NCBI GenBank assembly: GCA_029262175.1
Contig: JAJCZV010000070.1
Coordinates: 1-64,000 of the forward strand
Length of the DNA stretch: 64,000 nt
Source: Gemmatimonadota bacterium
GTDB lineage: Bacteria > Gemmatimonadota > Gemmatimonadetes > Palauibacterales > Palauibacteraceae
Direction of reading: 5' to 3'
Shown here: piece by piece, positions 15,054-23,641 of the stretch
How the letters are laid out: every line of letters begins with the position of its first letter
Position numbering within the stretch: position 1 is the first letter of the stretch
Translations under genes and position numbers: made by a program
The notes under the pieces: generated by a model
Told to the model about the DNA's origin: nothing
The model's input: only the letters and a program-made list of their open reading frames with translations
Databases searched by the model: none

Positions 15054-16193
15054 GTGATCGCGATTCGTCGCGCGATCAAAGCGAGATCGACCTTGATTCT
15101 GGCCGTTGTGGCAGCGGTCGCGGCCTGTGGGACGGGCGATCTCGTCGACGTGTCCGGCTCGCCGGTCTCGCTGGGTCCGATCGACCTAACCCGCCCCTGG
15201 GAATCGGTTTCCCCCTCTGGCGTGGGTGTCGATCCGGTCTTGCTGGACGCGGCGGTGCTTCAGGCGGGCTCGATCCCCCGATTTGGATCGCTGCTCGCGG
15301 TCAAAGACGGTCGAGTGTTCCTGGAGGAGTACTTCGTCGGTACGCAGCGCGATCTTCGAGACGTGCGTTCCGTCACCAAGAGCATCGTGTCGTCCCTGGT
15401 CGCCGTCGCCATCGCTCAGGGGTACATGGAGTTAGACGACACGGCGGGCGAGCACCTGCCCGCCGGGGCAGGCCCGTTGAGCGCCGCCGAGAGCGAGATC
15501 CAGGTCCGGGATCTACTCACGATGACCGCCGGGTTTGAATGGGACGAGTCGCGCGGACTGGGCGACTACAACCGTTGGATCCAGTCGGAGGATCACATTC
15601 AGACCCTGCTCGATCGGGAGGTGATCTTCCCGCACGGCACACGCTTTACGTACAACTCGGCCGCGGTGCACCTGCTGAGCGTCCTCGTGACGGAGGCGGT
15701 CGGCGAGCCGCTGCCTGATTTCGCTCGACGGGTGCTGTTCAACCCGATCGGGGTCGGACCCGAGGCCTGGGAGCCTTTACGCGGTGGCGACGTGAACGGC
15801 GGTTCGGGGATCGATCTGCGGACGCGGGATCTCGCTCGGATCGGACAGTTGTACCTCCAAGATGGGATGAGTGGGAATAAGCGCGTTCTCCCGGCGGGGT
15901 GGGTGACGTCGGCGACCGCGCCGGCCTTCCCCTGGCGCTTGTCGTTCGGAGCGCTCGACAGCTACACGTACGGCTACTTGTGGTGGGCATCCGACGGCGA
16001 AATCGAGCCGGCCTACCTCGCCTGGGGCTGGGGGGGACAGTTTATCTACGTCGTTCCGCACCTGCGACTCGTGGTCGTTGCGACGACGGAATGGATCGGG
16101 GTCACGAATGACGAGGGCGGCTCCGGCGCGCTGGAGCGACAAGTGCTCGACGTCCTGGTAGAAGGTGTTCACCGGGCAGTTCGCGGCTTCTAG
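15054..16193 (+). CDS. Serine hydrolase, beta-lactamase/esterase class C family lipoprotein
   Basis: 379 residues from GTG 15054. A lipoprotein signal ends in VAAC. The catalytic S-x-x-K is SVTKS (in RDVRSVTKSIVSS), the Y-x-N equivalent is YNSAA, and the C-terminal region ends with WGWGGQFIYVVP where the class has its KTG-like strand. This is the penicillin-binding-protein/AmpC-like fold used by esterases and D-amino peptidases; true beta-lactamase activity is not implied. The gene lies on the opposite strand between the two formate dehydrogenase genes and converges with fdsB, so it is unrelated to that system or inserted into it. Confidence 0.85.
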   Translation: MIAIRRAIKARSTLILAVVAAVAACGTGDLVDVSGSPVSLGPIDLTRPWESVSPSGVGVDPVLLDAAVLQAGSIPRFGSLLAVKDGRVFLEEYFVGTQRDLRDVRSVTKSIVSSLVAVAIAQGYMELDDTAGEHLPAGAGPLSAAESEIQVRDLLTMTAGFEWDESRGLGDYNRWIQSEDHIQTLLDREVIFPHGTRFTYNSAAVHLLSVLVTEAVGEPLPDFARRVLFNPIGVGPEAWEPLRGGDVNGGSGIDLRTRDLARIGQLYLQDGMSGNKRVLPAGWVTSATAPAFPWRLSFGALDSYTYGYLWWASDGEIEPAYLAWGWGGQFIYVVPHLRLVVVATTEWIGVTNDEGGSGALERQVLDVLVEGVHRAVRGF

Positions 16194-16224
16194 CCGAACC
16201 GGTAGGGCCGCCGCCTCGGCTCGG

Positions 16225-17901
16225 TCAGCCGGGCGATGACCCGTCGCCCGTGACGTGCCGAGTGACTTGAGCCGGAAAATAGCGCAGCAGACTCTCGGTG
16301 ATCAGGGGTGCCGCCTGTCCGAGCCCACAGGCGCTCGTCTCCTTCATCGTCTTCCCGAGATCGTTGACTTCGTCGATCCAGTCGCCGAGGTCGTTCGGCC
16401 CGCCGCCGTGGAGTCGCTCGGTCAGTCGCTGCGTCCCGATCCGGCAGGGGAAGCACTTGCCGCAAGACTCTTCGGCAAAGAACTCCATCGCCGCGTGGGC
16501 CACGTCGACCATGTCGCGCGAATCGTCGAAGACCATGATGCCGCCGGCCCCGAGGAACGACCCTTTGGAGCGTATGCTCGGCTCATCGAGCGTGACGTCG
16601 AGATCGTCTCCCGCCAGGAAACCGCCCGAGAGCCCTGCCATGGTTACGGCCTGGATCGTTCGGCCTTCGGGTGCGCCCCCCGCCCATTCTTCGAGCAGCG
16701 TTGCGAGCGAAAAACCCATCGGGACTTCGTAGTTGCCGGGCCGTAGGATATCGCCGGACAAGCTGATGACCTTGGTCCCCGCGTGATCGCCGAGGCCGAG
16801 ATCGCGATACCAATCGGCGCCGTTGGCGAGAATATGCGGGATCGACGCGAGTGTCTCGACATTGTTGACGACGGTCGGGAGGTTCTCGAACCCGTGCGTG
16901 ACGGGAAACGGCGGTCGATTGCGGGGGAAGGGATGTTTCCCTTCGAGACTGTTCAGGAGGGAGGTTTCTTCCCCGCAAATGTAGGCACCGGCGCCGCGTC
17001 GAACGCACAGCTCGAACGGACGGCCCGCCCCCAGTGCGTCCGGCCCGACGAGACCCGCCGCGCGGGCCTCCGAGATCGCGTCCTCCAAGACCTTCATCGT
17101 GCTCGGGTACTCATAGCGGAGATAGATGATGCCGCGCGTCGATCCGGTCGCGTACCCGGCGGCAAGCATCCCCTCGATGATCGCGTGCGGGTCGTAGTCC
17201 ATCAGCGCTCGGTCCTTGAAGCACCCGGGCTCGCCTTCATCCGCATTGCACACGATGCTCTTGGGGGCGCCCTCGGCCTCGGCCACCGCGCGCCATTTCC
17301 GCCCGGTCGGGAACCCGGCGCCGCCCCGCCCCGCGAGCGAGCTGGCGTCGATGACGTCGAGCAGGGCCTCGGGTGACCCGGCCAGCGCGGCGGTCAGTCC
17401 TCCGTAGCCGCCGCTGCTTCGGTAGCCGTCGAGACTCGCACGTCCCGGCGTTCGGATATGGGCGAATACGCACTCGCTCGCTGGGTCGGGTGTCTTTGGC
17501 GGGAGCGGCGAGGGGCGCTCGCTCAGATCAGCGGCGGCGAGCCCACACAGGACCCGGTCTCCATCCAGTACCGGGATGGGCTCGTCACAGCGACCAGGGC
17601 AGGGCATGCCCAGCGCGTCGTCGATGCCGTCCAACAGCTTCTGCGCGCCGCGGAGGGCGCAGATCGGTCCCACGCACACCCGAGGTCGTGCTCGTCCGCC
17701 GGTTTCGCGCGCGAAGTGATGATAGAACGTCACCGTCCCAAACAGATCGGCGATGGGGATTCGCAGATCTTTCGAAACCGCGCGCAACGCTTCCTCTGAC
17801 AGATGACCATCGCGTTCGTGGAACGCATGAAGAAGCGGGAGAAGTGGGGCCGGCTGCGCTCGCCAGGCTTCGAAAAGATCGAGATCCGAGGGGTTGGTCA
17901 T
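16225..17901 (-). CDS. fdsB: Formate dehydrogenase beta subunit with fused NuoE-like domain
   Basis: 558 residues. Residues 1-125 form a NuoE/FdsG-like thioredoxin-fold 2Fe-2S domain (cysteines in CVGPICALRG and CPGRC). The rest is NuoF-like: the NAD/FMN region (GRGGAGFPTGRKW, NADEGEPGCFKDR, GAGAYICGEETSLLNSLEG) and the 4Fe-4S motif ESCGKCFPCRIGTQ. It takes electrons from the alpha subunit and reduces NAD+. In Cupriavidus-type FDH the two domains are separate subunits (FdsG and FdsB); fusions are common in other groups. Same strand as the alpha gene but 1.4 kb upstream of it, with a serine hydrolase gene between. Confidence 0.93.
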   Translation of the reverse strand: MTNPSDLDLFEAWRAQPAPLLPLLHAFHERDGHLSEEALRAVSKDLRIPIADLFGTVTFYHHFARETGGRARPRVCVGPICALRGAQKLLDGIDDALGMPCPGRCDEPIPVLDGDRVLCGLAAADLSERPSPLPPKTPDPASECVFAHIRTPGRASLDGYRSSGGYGGLTAALAGSPEALLDVIDASSLAGRGGAGFPTGRKWRAVAEAEGAPKSIVCNADEGEPGCFKDRALMDYDPHAIIEGMLAAGYATGSTRGIIYLRYEYPSTMKVLEDAISEARAAGLVGPDALGAGRPFELCVRRGAGAYICGEETSLLNSLEGKHPFPRNRPPFPVTHGFENLPTVVNNVETLASIPHILANGADWYRDLGLGDHAGTKVISLSGDILRPGNYEVPMGFSLATLLEEWAGGAPEGRTIQAVTMAGLSGGFLAGDDLDVTLDEPSIRSKGSFLGAGGIMVFDDSRDMVDVAHAAMEFFAEESCGKCFPCRIGTQRLTERLHGGGPNDLGDWIDEVNDLGKTMKETSACGLGQAAPLITESLLRYFPAQVTRHVTGDGSSPG

Positions 17902-17991
17902 TGGGAATAGTTACCGGCCGGGGTGAGGACCGGCAACGAAAGCGGTCCGGGTCCTCGGCGCGTCCGCGGTGTCCGGCTTAGATTTCGCCCC

Positions 17992-18828
17992 ATGATCTCA
18001 CCGCGTCGGAGCAGCGCTCGAGTCCAAGTCGATCGGTTCACGGGCGATTCATCGCGGTCCCGTCGCGATGTCGTTGCAGTGGAAGAACCGTTGGAGATCC
18101 GGATCGCCACTGCCGACGGCGAGCACCAGGTCGCGGTCACGATGCGGACGCCGGGAGACGATTTCGAGTTGGTGGCCGGCTTCCTGTTGTCCGAAGGACT
18201 CCTCCATCGGCGCGCCGATGTGGTCGAGTTTCGCTACTGCACCGACGTGGACCCGCAGGAATACAACATCGTCACGGTGCAGCTCCGCGACGGAGCGCCG
18301 TTCGATCCGTCTGATCTGACCCGAAACTTCTACACGACGTCGAGCTGCGGTGTCTGCGGCAAGGCGTCGCTCGAGTCGCTCGAGATTCGAGGGTGCAGCC
18401 GACTGCCGGTCTCGGGTCCGAAGATCGGAAGCGCCCTCATCCGCTCGCTCCCCGAAGCGCTACGCGGTGGGCAACGCGTGTTCGACCGAACCGGGGGTCT
18501 CCACGCCGCGGGTCTTTTCGACCCAACCGGCGACCTCGCGGTGCTTCGCGAAGACGTGGGGCGTCACAACGCGGTCGACAAGGTGATCGGAAAGCGGTTT
18601 CTCGAGGACAGGCTACCGGTCGGGGCGTCGATCCTCACCGTGAGCGGCCGGACCTCGTTCGAGATCATGCAGAAGGCGCTGGCTGCGGGAATCGCGACGG
18701 TCGTCGCGGTGGGGGCGCCTTCGAGCTTGGCGGTGGACCTGGCCACCGAGTTCGGCATGACCCTGATCGGGTTTGCGAAGGCGGATGGGTTCAACGTATA
18801 CACGGGCCAGGAGCGCATAGGCTCCTGA
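17992..18828 (+). CDS. fdhD: FdhD, sulfurtransferase for formate dehydrogenase activation
   Basis: 278 residues from ATG 17992. The CxxC sulfur-transfer site is SSCGVCGKASL, and the C-terminal half has the GLHAAGLFD, REDVGRHNAVDKVIG and SGRTSFEIMQKAL blocks of FdhD. The protein carries sulfur from IscS-type desulfurases to the bis-MGD cofactor, needed for formate dehydrogenase activity. It is divergent from fdsB with a 90-base gap, in keeping with co-regulation. An alternative start at 17923 gives an Arg-rich tail. Confidence 0.93.
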   Translation: MISPRRSSARVQVDRFTGDSSRSRRDVVAVEEPLEIRIATADGEHQVAVTMRTPGDDFELVAGFLLSEGLLHRRADVVEFRYCTDVDPQEYNIVTVQLRDGAPFDPSDLTRNFYTTSSCGVCGKASLESLEIRGCSRLPVSGPKIGSALIRSLPEALRGGQRVFDRTGGLHAAGLFDPTGDLAVLREDVGRHNAVDKVIGKRFLEDRLPVGASILTVSGRTSFEIMQKALAAGIATVVAVGAPSSLAVDLATEFGMTLIGFAKADGFNVYTGQERIGS

Positions 18829-18855
18829 CCCGTGTCTTACTGCTTTGCGGCGGTT

Positions 18856-19449
18856 CTAGAAAAGCACCACATCCGGTGGAGCCATCCCATTCGCACGGAA
18901 GTACGGCACCATCTGCCCGCGCGTCCACATCGAGTGTTCGAGTGCAAAAGTTCCGACTCGCCACCGTGGCATCGTCTGGCCGAAGAAATCGACTTCTTCG
19001 GCGAGATCCGCAGGCGACATCGCCCGGAACTTCATGATCAGCCAGTCGTAGCTCGACTCGATCGCGGCTGCAATGTCCGCCTTGGTTGCCCCGGCGCCCT
19101 CCTCGACGCCCATCGCGGGCGCGGCCTCGCCGAACATCACATCGCCGATGAAACCGTTGGCCGCCGTGTGGATCAGCTGATCTGAGAAGCTCCGAACGCC
19201 CTCGGCCGGGCTCCAGTCCATGGCATTCTCGGGCATGCCATGCGCAATGCTCACATCCCAAGTCTTGAAACGCTCGAACCCGTCGACGAGCATCCCCTTC
19301 ATCGCATCCATGTCTGCCGTTTCGACGGCCACGGTGTCCGCGACGGCTTCCGCCGGTGAACCGGTGGCGCCGCCGAGGACAAACGCGACGACCGCGACGA
19401 GCAACACACCCAAACCGCCGAGAAGTCGGCGACTATTCGTCCCATTCAT
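18856..19449 (-). CDS. Exported DinB-superfamily protein
   Basis: 197 residues from ATG 19449 after GGAGGTAACG. A signal-anchor (LLGGLGVLLVAVVAFVLGGA) precedes a four-helix DinB/DUF664-like domain: FERFKTWDVSIAHGMPENAMDWSPAEGVRSFSDQLIHTA, then RWRVGTFALEHSMWTRGQMVPYFRANG. Histidines equivalent to the metal triad seem to be present (H in QLIHTA and LEHSMW). DinB-like proteins often act as thiol S-transferases or are uncharacterised; an exported version is unusual. It converges with fdhD. Confidence 0.72.
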   Translation of the reverse strand: MNGTNSRRLLGGLGVLLVAVVAFVLGGATGSPAEAVADTVAVETADMDAMKGMLVDGFERFKTWDVSIAHGMPENAMDWSPAEGVRSFSDQLIHTAANGFIGDVMFGEAAPAMGVEEGAGATKADIAAAIESSYDWLIMKFRAMSPADLAEEVDFFGQTMPRWRVGTFALEHSMWTRGQMVPYFRANGMAPPDVVLF

Positions 19450-19545
19450 CGTTACCTCCTTGTTCGAAGCACTTCCTGGAACGATCAACAAGAGCGGCGT
19501 CGGCGTGGGGCGTCAACGCAGACTCGCTCCGCGGGTAAGACGCGC

Positions 19546-20013
19546 TCAATGCGAGTCCGTGGGGGGTGGGGATTGCCAGAGCACTTGGACGATCTTCCAC
19601 TGGCCATCGTACTTGGCCATGGTCAGGTAGTCGCTCCCCCACCAGGCGTAGATCTTGGCGACCGCGGTCTGGTCGAGGACGTCGAGGAGCTCGACCCTCT
19701 TCGGGGCGTCCGGCCCCGGATGACGCCCGGACTCTTTTACGCTGGTGGCAAAATCGAGCATCTCCTGAAACGACATCGGATCGCGCTCGTACTCGGCATC
19801 CGCGCTCTCACGGTAGAACCCGAACTTCTGGACATCGGGGTGGACGCCGCGCTCGATCTTCTCCGTCGAGCCCTCGTAGAACCCCTCGAGATAGTCCAGG
19901 GCCGCGCGTTCGACGCCCGCTCGATCGGCATCGCCATGTTGGGCCGCCAATGGGGCGAACGCGGCGAACGAGGTCACCACCAGTAGGCACAAAAGCGTCG
20001 ATGTACGTCTCAT
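19546..20013 (-). CDS. Secreted NTF2-like (lumazine-binding type) protein
   Basis: 155 residues from ATG 20013 (another ATG at 20022). A cleavable signal peptide ends in PLAAQ. The mature part starts with an ERAALDYLEGFYEGSTEKIERGVHPD helix and ends with a VAKIYAWWGSDYLTMAKYDGQWKIVQVLW strand pair, the pattern of Lumazine_bd_2/DUF4440 proteins. Probably periplasmic. No catalytic residue is apparent. Confidence 0.72.
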   Translation of the reverse strand: MRRTSTLLCLLVVTSFAAFAPLAAQHGDADRAGVERAALDYLEGFYEGSTEKIERGVHPDVQKFGFYRESADAEYERDPMSFQEMLDFATSVKESGRHPGPDAPKRVELLDVLDQTAVAKIYAWWGSDYLTMAKYDGQWKIVQVLWQSPPPTDSH

Positions 20014-20113
20014 TCCAGTCATCCTTTTTGGTTGAACGGACTCTCTCCAACGCCAGCCTCGCACAGAAACTGTTTGTAGGTCGCTGGCCATCAGAAGATC
20101 CCCCGCAGGGCCC

Positions 20114-21217
20114 TTAGCGGGATCCCACGACGGGGACGGCGCCTCGCGGAAGGTCGATCGAGAACCCGACGAGCGACTCCGGATCGATGCTTCGTCCGTT
20201 GACGGAAGCCGACCAATGAAGGTGGGGCGCCGTAGAGCGACCGGTGGAACCCGATCGGCCCAACACTTGTCCCGGTCGCACCAGGTCTCCGACCTCGACC
20301 TCTAACCGTGACATGTGGAAGTAGGCCGTAACCAGTCCCAATCCGTGATCGAGATATACCGCGTTGCCCTGATACACGAAGCGGTCGGCCAAAATCACCC
20401 GCCCGGCAGCCGGCGCCATGATGGGGTTGCCGCGTCGGGCTCGAAGATCGAGACCCATGTGGCGACTCTGGACGCTGCCATTGAAGATCCGGCGTTGTCC
20501 GAACGGACTCGTCTTGATCGGCGGCTGTCGGGGCCAGCGAAACGGCTCGTCCGGAACCCACTCCGTGTCGACCGAAGTGCGAATCGCGGTTTGAATCGTC
20601 TCCCGCTCGCGGGCAATCCGGGCGTCGAGCTCCGGGTTGACCTCGGCGGCCGTCGCCGCGCCGGGTCGCGCGCCGATCCGGATACGAGACGAGGGATAGA
20701 TGCGTTCGCTCGACCGGACGACTACGAGTCGAGATTCGGCGATCCCCTTCCGCCGGAACTCTAGTTCGAGCGGGAAGAACCCGGCGCTGTCGAGCGGCAG
20801 GCTTCCCACGCCAATCCATCCCGCCGCGTCGCGCGCGAGCGAGACGTGCTCTCCAGCGAAACGCACTCGAACATCCTCGAGCGCGGCTCCCGCGGGCTGC
20901 CGAATCCGCAGGCGCACGGCGAAGGCCTGACTGGGTCGCTGGGGAGACCATTCGATGATGGGCTCGGCCGAGGGTAGAGGCGGGCGCGGCGCGACCGGGG
21001 CGGCTGTCCACCACCGATACGGATCAGAGGACGCCCACAGTGGAGAGGGTCCTCGGGCGAGCGATTCGGGTCTCGCGATCTCGAGCGAGATCGGATCGGG
21101 TGGCGCAGGGATTCCCGCGCACGCCCCCAATGCAAACACCGTGAAGGTCCACGCGGAGGCACACCTGACGTTCCACGTGGCAGTCCACCGCCCCATCGGA
21201 CTACCCCAACCGCGCAT
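20114..21217 (-). CDS. M23-family (LytM) metallopeptidase lipoprotein
   Basis: 367 residues from ATG 21217 (a GGTGGGG ribosome site upstream; 21256 and 21196 are alternatives). The signal has the lipobox LGAC. After a beta-sandwich-like region, the C-terminal M23 domain has HMGLDLRARRGNPIMAPAAGRV with the first zinc ligands (H, D), an HMSRLEVEVGDLVRPGQVLGRSGSTG segment and the HLHW motif with the third ligand. Such enzymes cut peptide cross-links in peptidoglycan or act as divisome activators; zinc ligands are intact, so activity is expected. Confidence 0.87.
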   Translation of the reverse strand: MRGWGSPMGRWTATWNVRCASAWTFTVFALGACAGIPAPPDPISLEIARPESLARGPSPLWASSDPYRWWTAAPVAPRPPLPSAEPIIEWSPQRPSQAFAVRLRIRQPAGAALEDVRVRFAGEHVSLARDAAGWIGVGSLPLDSAGFFPLELEFRRKGIAESRLVVVRSSERIYPSSRIRIGARPGAATAAEVNPELDARIARERETIQTAIRTSVDTEWVPDEPFRWPRQPPIKTSPFGQRRIFNGSVQSRHMGLDLRARRGNPIMAPAAGRVILADRFVYQGNAVYLDHGLGLVTAYFHMSRLEVEVGDLVRPGQVLGRSGSTGRSTAPHLHWSASVNGRSIDPESLVGFSIDLPRGAVPVVGSR

Positions 21218-21301
21218 CGACCCCCCACCTGAATCCCACTCCACCACCGCCCTCACCGGCTACAGATTGCAGGGAAGCGCTCGTGCGAACAACCTTCGAA
21301 G

Positions 21302-22438
21302 ATGCGCTCACGAATCTGGTTTATCCCTTTCTTGTTTGTCGCCGCCTCCTGTCCAGGAACGACGCCGACCCCCGATTCGTTCGCCCAGCGGATCGCGACG
21401 CTGTCCGAACCGGGCGGATATTTCGACACCGACAACCTCATCTCGAACGAAAGTTCTTACCTCCACGCCATCTCCGATCTTCGCGACGCCGGCATCCGCG
21501 GAGGGGTGTACCTCGGCGTCGGACCCGATCAGAACTTCTCCTATATCGCCGAGATCGAACCCGAACTCGCGATCCTCGTCGATGTCAGATCCGACAACGT
21601 CCTCCAGCATCTCATCTACAAAGCGCTGTTTCACGCCTCGCGAAATCGCCTCGAGTATCTCGTCCTGCTGACGGGCCGGGCGGTGCCCGCCGATGTGGAC
21701 GCATGGACGGGAGCTTCGCTCGATTCCGTCCTCACCTACATCGAACGCACGGCCGCTACCGAAGCATCTGCGGCGGCGGCGTTGGGGCGCGTGCGAAGCG
21801 AGATCGCGACGTTCGATGTGCCGTTGCCGGACGGTGATCTGACCACGATCGAACGATTTCACCGCGAGTTTATCTCCGATGGCGTCGGTCTTCGATTCCG
21901 CAGCCACGGACGTGCGCCTCAGTACTATTACCCGACCTACGGCGAACTCGCGCGCGAAGTCGATCGCGAGGGTGAGGCCGTGAGTTATCTCGCCACGGAA
22001 GAACGTTGGAGTCGCGTTCGGGATCTCCAGGTGCGCGATGGGGTGGTTCCGATCGTGGGAGATCTCGGCGGCGAGGTAGCGCTCAACGCGGTGGCCGATT
22101 TTCTGGAACGTGAGGGTCTCGAAGTCTCCGCGTTCTACACCTCCAACGTCGAGTTCTATCTCTTTGGCGACCGAACGTTCGACAAGTTCATCGACAATCT
22201 GCGGGCTCTGCCCCTCGCGTCGCCCAGCGTCGTCATCAAGTCCTTTTTTCGAGGGTTCCGCGGGCCGCACCCGTTCCAAGTTCCGAACTACTACAGCACG
22301 CAAATCGTTCAGGATGCTCCGGCGTTGGTCGCCGGCTGGGACGCGGGCCGTTATCGATCGTACTGGGAAGTCGTGACGGAAGACCTCGTCGGATCGGTAG
22401 CCACACGGGGGAACGTACCCGTCGGTGCGGTTCGCTAG
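21302..22438 (+). CDS. Putative lipoprotein resembling LIC_10091-like proteins (DUF7790 type)
   Basis: 378 residues. The lipoprotein signal ends in AASC. The mature protein contains ESSYLHAISDLRDAGIRGGVYLGVGPDQNFSYIAEIEPELAILVDVR, a Rossmann-like stretch seen in this conserved family, then VVPIVGDLGGEVALNAVADFL and SAFYTSNVEFYLFGD. The layout recalls a methyltransferase fold without a clear cofactor loop. Function is unknown; the protein is envelope-associated. It is followed 21 bases later by the acyltransferase gene. Confidence 0.68.
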   Translation: MRSRIWFIPFLFVAASCPGTTPTPDSFAQRIATLSEPGGYFDTDNLISNESSYLHAISDLRDAGIRGGVYLGVGPDQNFSYIAEIEPELAILVDVRSDNVLQHLIYKALFHASRNRLEYLVLLTGRAVPADVDAWTGASLDSVLTYIERTAATEASAAAALGRVRSEIATFDVPLPDGDLTTIERFHREFISDGVGLRFRSHGRAPQYYYPTYGELAREVDREGEAVSYLATEERWSRVRDLQVRDGVVPIVGDLGGEVALNAVADFLEREGLEVSAFYTSNVEFYLFGDRTFDKFIDNLRALPLASPSVVIKSFFRGFRGPHPFQVPNYYSTQIVQDAPALVAGWDAGRYRSYWEVVTEDLVGSVATRGNVPVGAVR

Positions 22439-22459
22439 GCGAGTTCTCCGAGTCGTCGA

Positions 22460-23629
22460 ATGAGCGAGGTCCCTGACTCCGCCACGGCGCAACGGATCGT
22501 GTCGCTCGATGCGTTTCGAGGAGCCACGATCCTCGGGATGATCGTCGTCAACAACCCGGGCACGTGGTCGGCCGTGTACCCGCCGCTTCGCCATGCGCAG
22601 TGGCACGGCTGGACGCCGACCGATCTCATCTTCCCGTTCTTCCTGTTTATCGTCGGCGTCGCGATCGCGATCACGACGCCAAAACGGTTGGCTTCGGGCG
22701 CGACCGCCAGCGAGCTGTCGAAAAAGATCGTGCGGCGCTCGGCGGTGTTGTTCGGCCTCGGGTTGTTCATGGCGGCATGGCCGTTCATCACTCTCGAACC
22801 CGAGTTCGGTTTGCGACCGGCGTTGGGTTCGCTTCGAATCATGGGCGTACTTCAGCGCATCGCGCTCTGCTATCTCGTCGTTTCGCTGTTGGCTCTGGCA
22901 CGCAGACCGAAACTTGAAGTGTGGGTCGTATCAGGTTTGTTGTTTGGCTACTGGGCATTGATGAGTTGGGTCCCCGTCCCAGGGTATGGGGCGGGTGCAC
23001 TCGACGTCCCCCAAGGTACGCTCGCGGCCTACGTGGACCGGGTTGTGTTCGGTCGCCATCTATGGGTGGGCGCGGATCGACTCTGGGATCCGGAGGGGCT
23101 CCTGAGCACGCTGCCGGCCATCGCCACGACCGTGTTCGGCGTTTGGGCCGGTCGCGAGCTGACCCACCCGACCGCCAGCGTATTCGAGAAGACCGCGCGA
23201 CTCCTCGTTTACGGGGTGTCGTTGGTCGTCGCGGGATATGTGTGGAGTTGGTTCTTCCCGGTGAACAAATCGATTTGGACGAGTTCCTATGCCGTCCTCA
23301 CGGCGGGTCAGGCGATGTGCGCGCTGGCCGTTTGCTACTGGGTGTTCGATGTGCGAGGGCGAACCAAATGGGCGCGGCCGCTGGTCATCTACGGGGTCAA
23401 CGCGATCACGGTCTTTGTTCTCAGCGGGCTCGTGGCAAAGTCGCTCGTCCTGATCCGGATCTCCCCAGACGGTCAACCGATATCGCTGCAGGCCTGGATC
23501 TTTGAGCGCCTGTTCTTGCCGCTGGGTAGTCCCGTCAACGCTTCGTTGGCTTACGCGCTCGTGTGGGTCGTGATGTGGTGGCTGGTGCTCGCCGCGATGC
23601 ACCGACGAGGGTGGGTCCTCAAGGTCTAA
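22460..23629 (+). CDS. NagX/HGSNAT-like membrane acyltransferase
   Basis: 389 residues with about ten membrane segments. The N-terminal IVSLDAFRGATILGMIVVNNPGTW motif and HGWTPTDLIFPFFLFIVGVAI are diagnostic of the heparan-alpha-glucosaminide N-acetyltransferase/DUF5009 family (bacterial NagX). Members transfer an acetyl group across the membrane to a sugar amine; the conserved His in HAQWHGWTPTDL is the expected catalytic site. The sugar is unknown. Converges at 13 bases with the flavoprotein gene. Confidence 0.88.
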   Translation: MSEVPDSATAQRIVSLDAFRGATILGMIVVNNPGTWSAVYPPLRHAQWHGWTPTDLIFPFFLFIVGVAIAITTPKRLASGATASELSKKIVRRSAVLFGLGLFMAAWPFITLEPEFGLRPALGSLRIMGVLQRIALCYLVVSLLALARRPKLEVWVVSGLLFGYWALMSWVPVPGYGAGALDVPQGTLAAYVDRVVFGRHLWVGADRLWDPEGLLSTLPAIATTVFGVWAGRELTHPTASVFEKTARLLVYGVSLVVAGYVWSWFFPVNKSIWTSSYAVLTAGQAMCALAVCYWVFDVRGRTKWARPLVIYGVNAITVFVLSGLVAKSLVLIRISPDGQPISLQAWIFERLFLPLGSPVNASLAYALVWVVMWWLVLAAMHRRGWVLKV

Positions 23630-23641
23630 GGCCTGAGCGGC

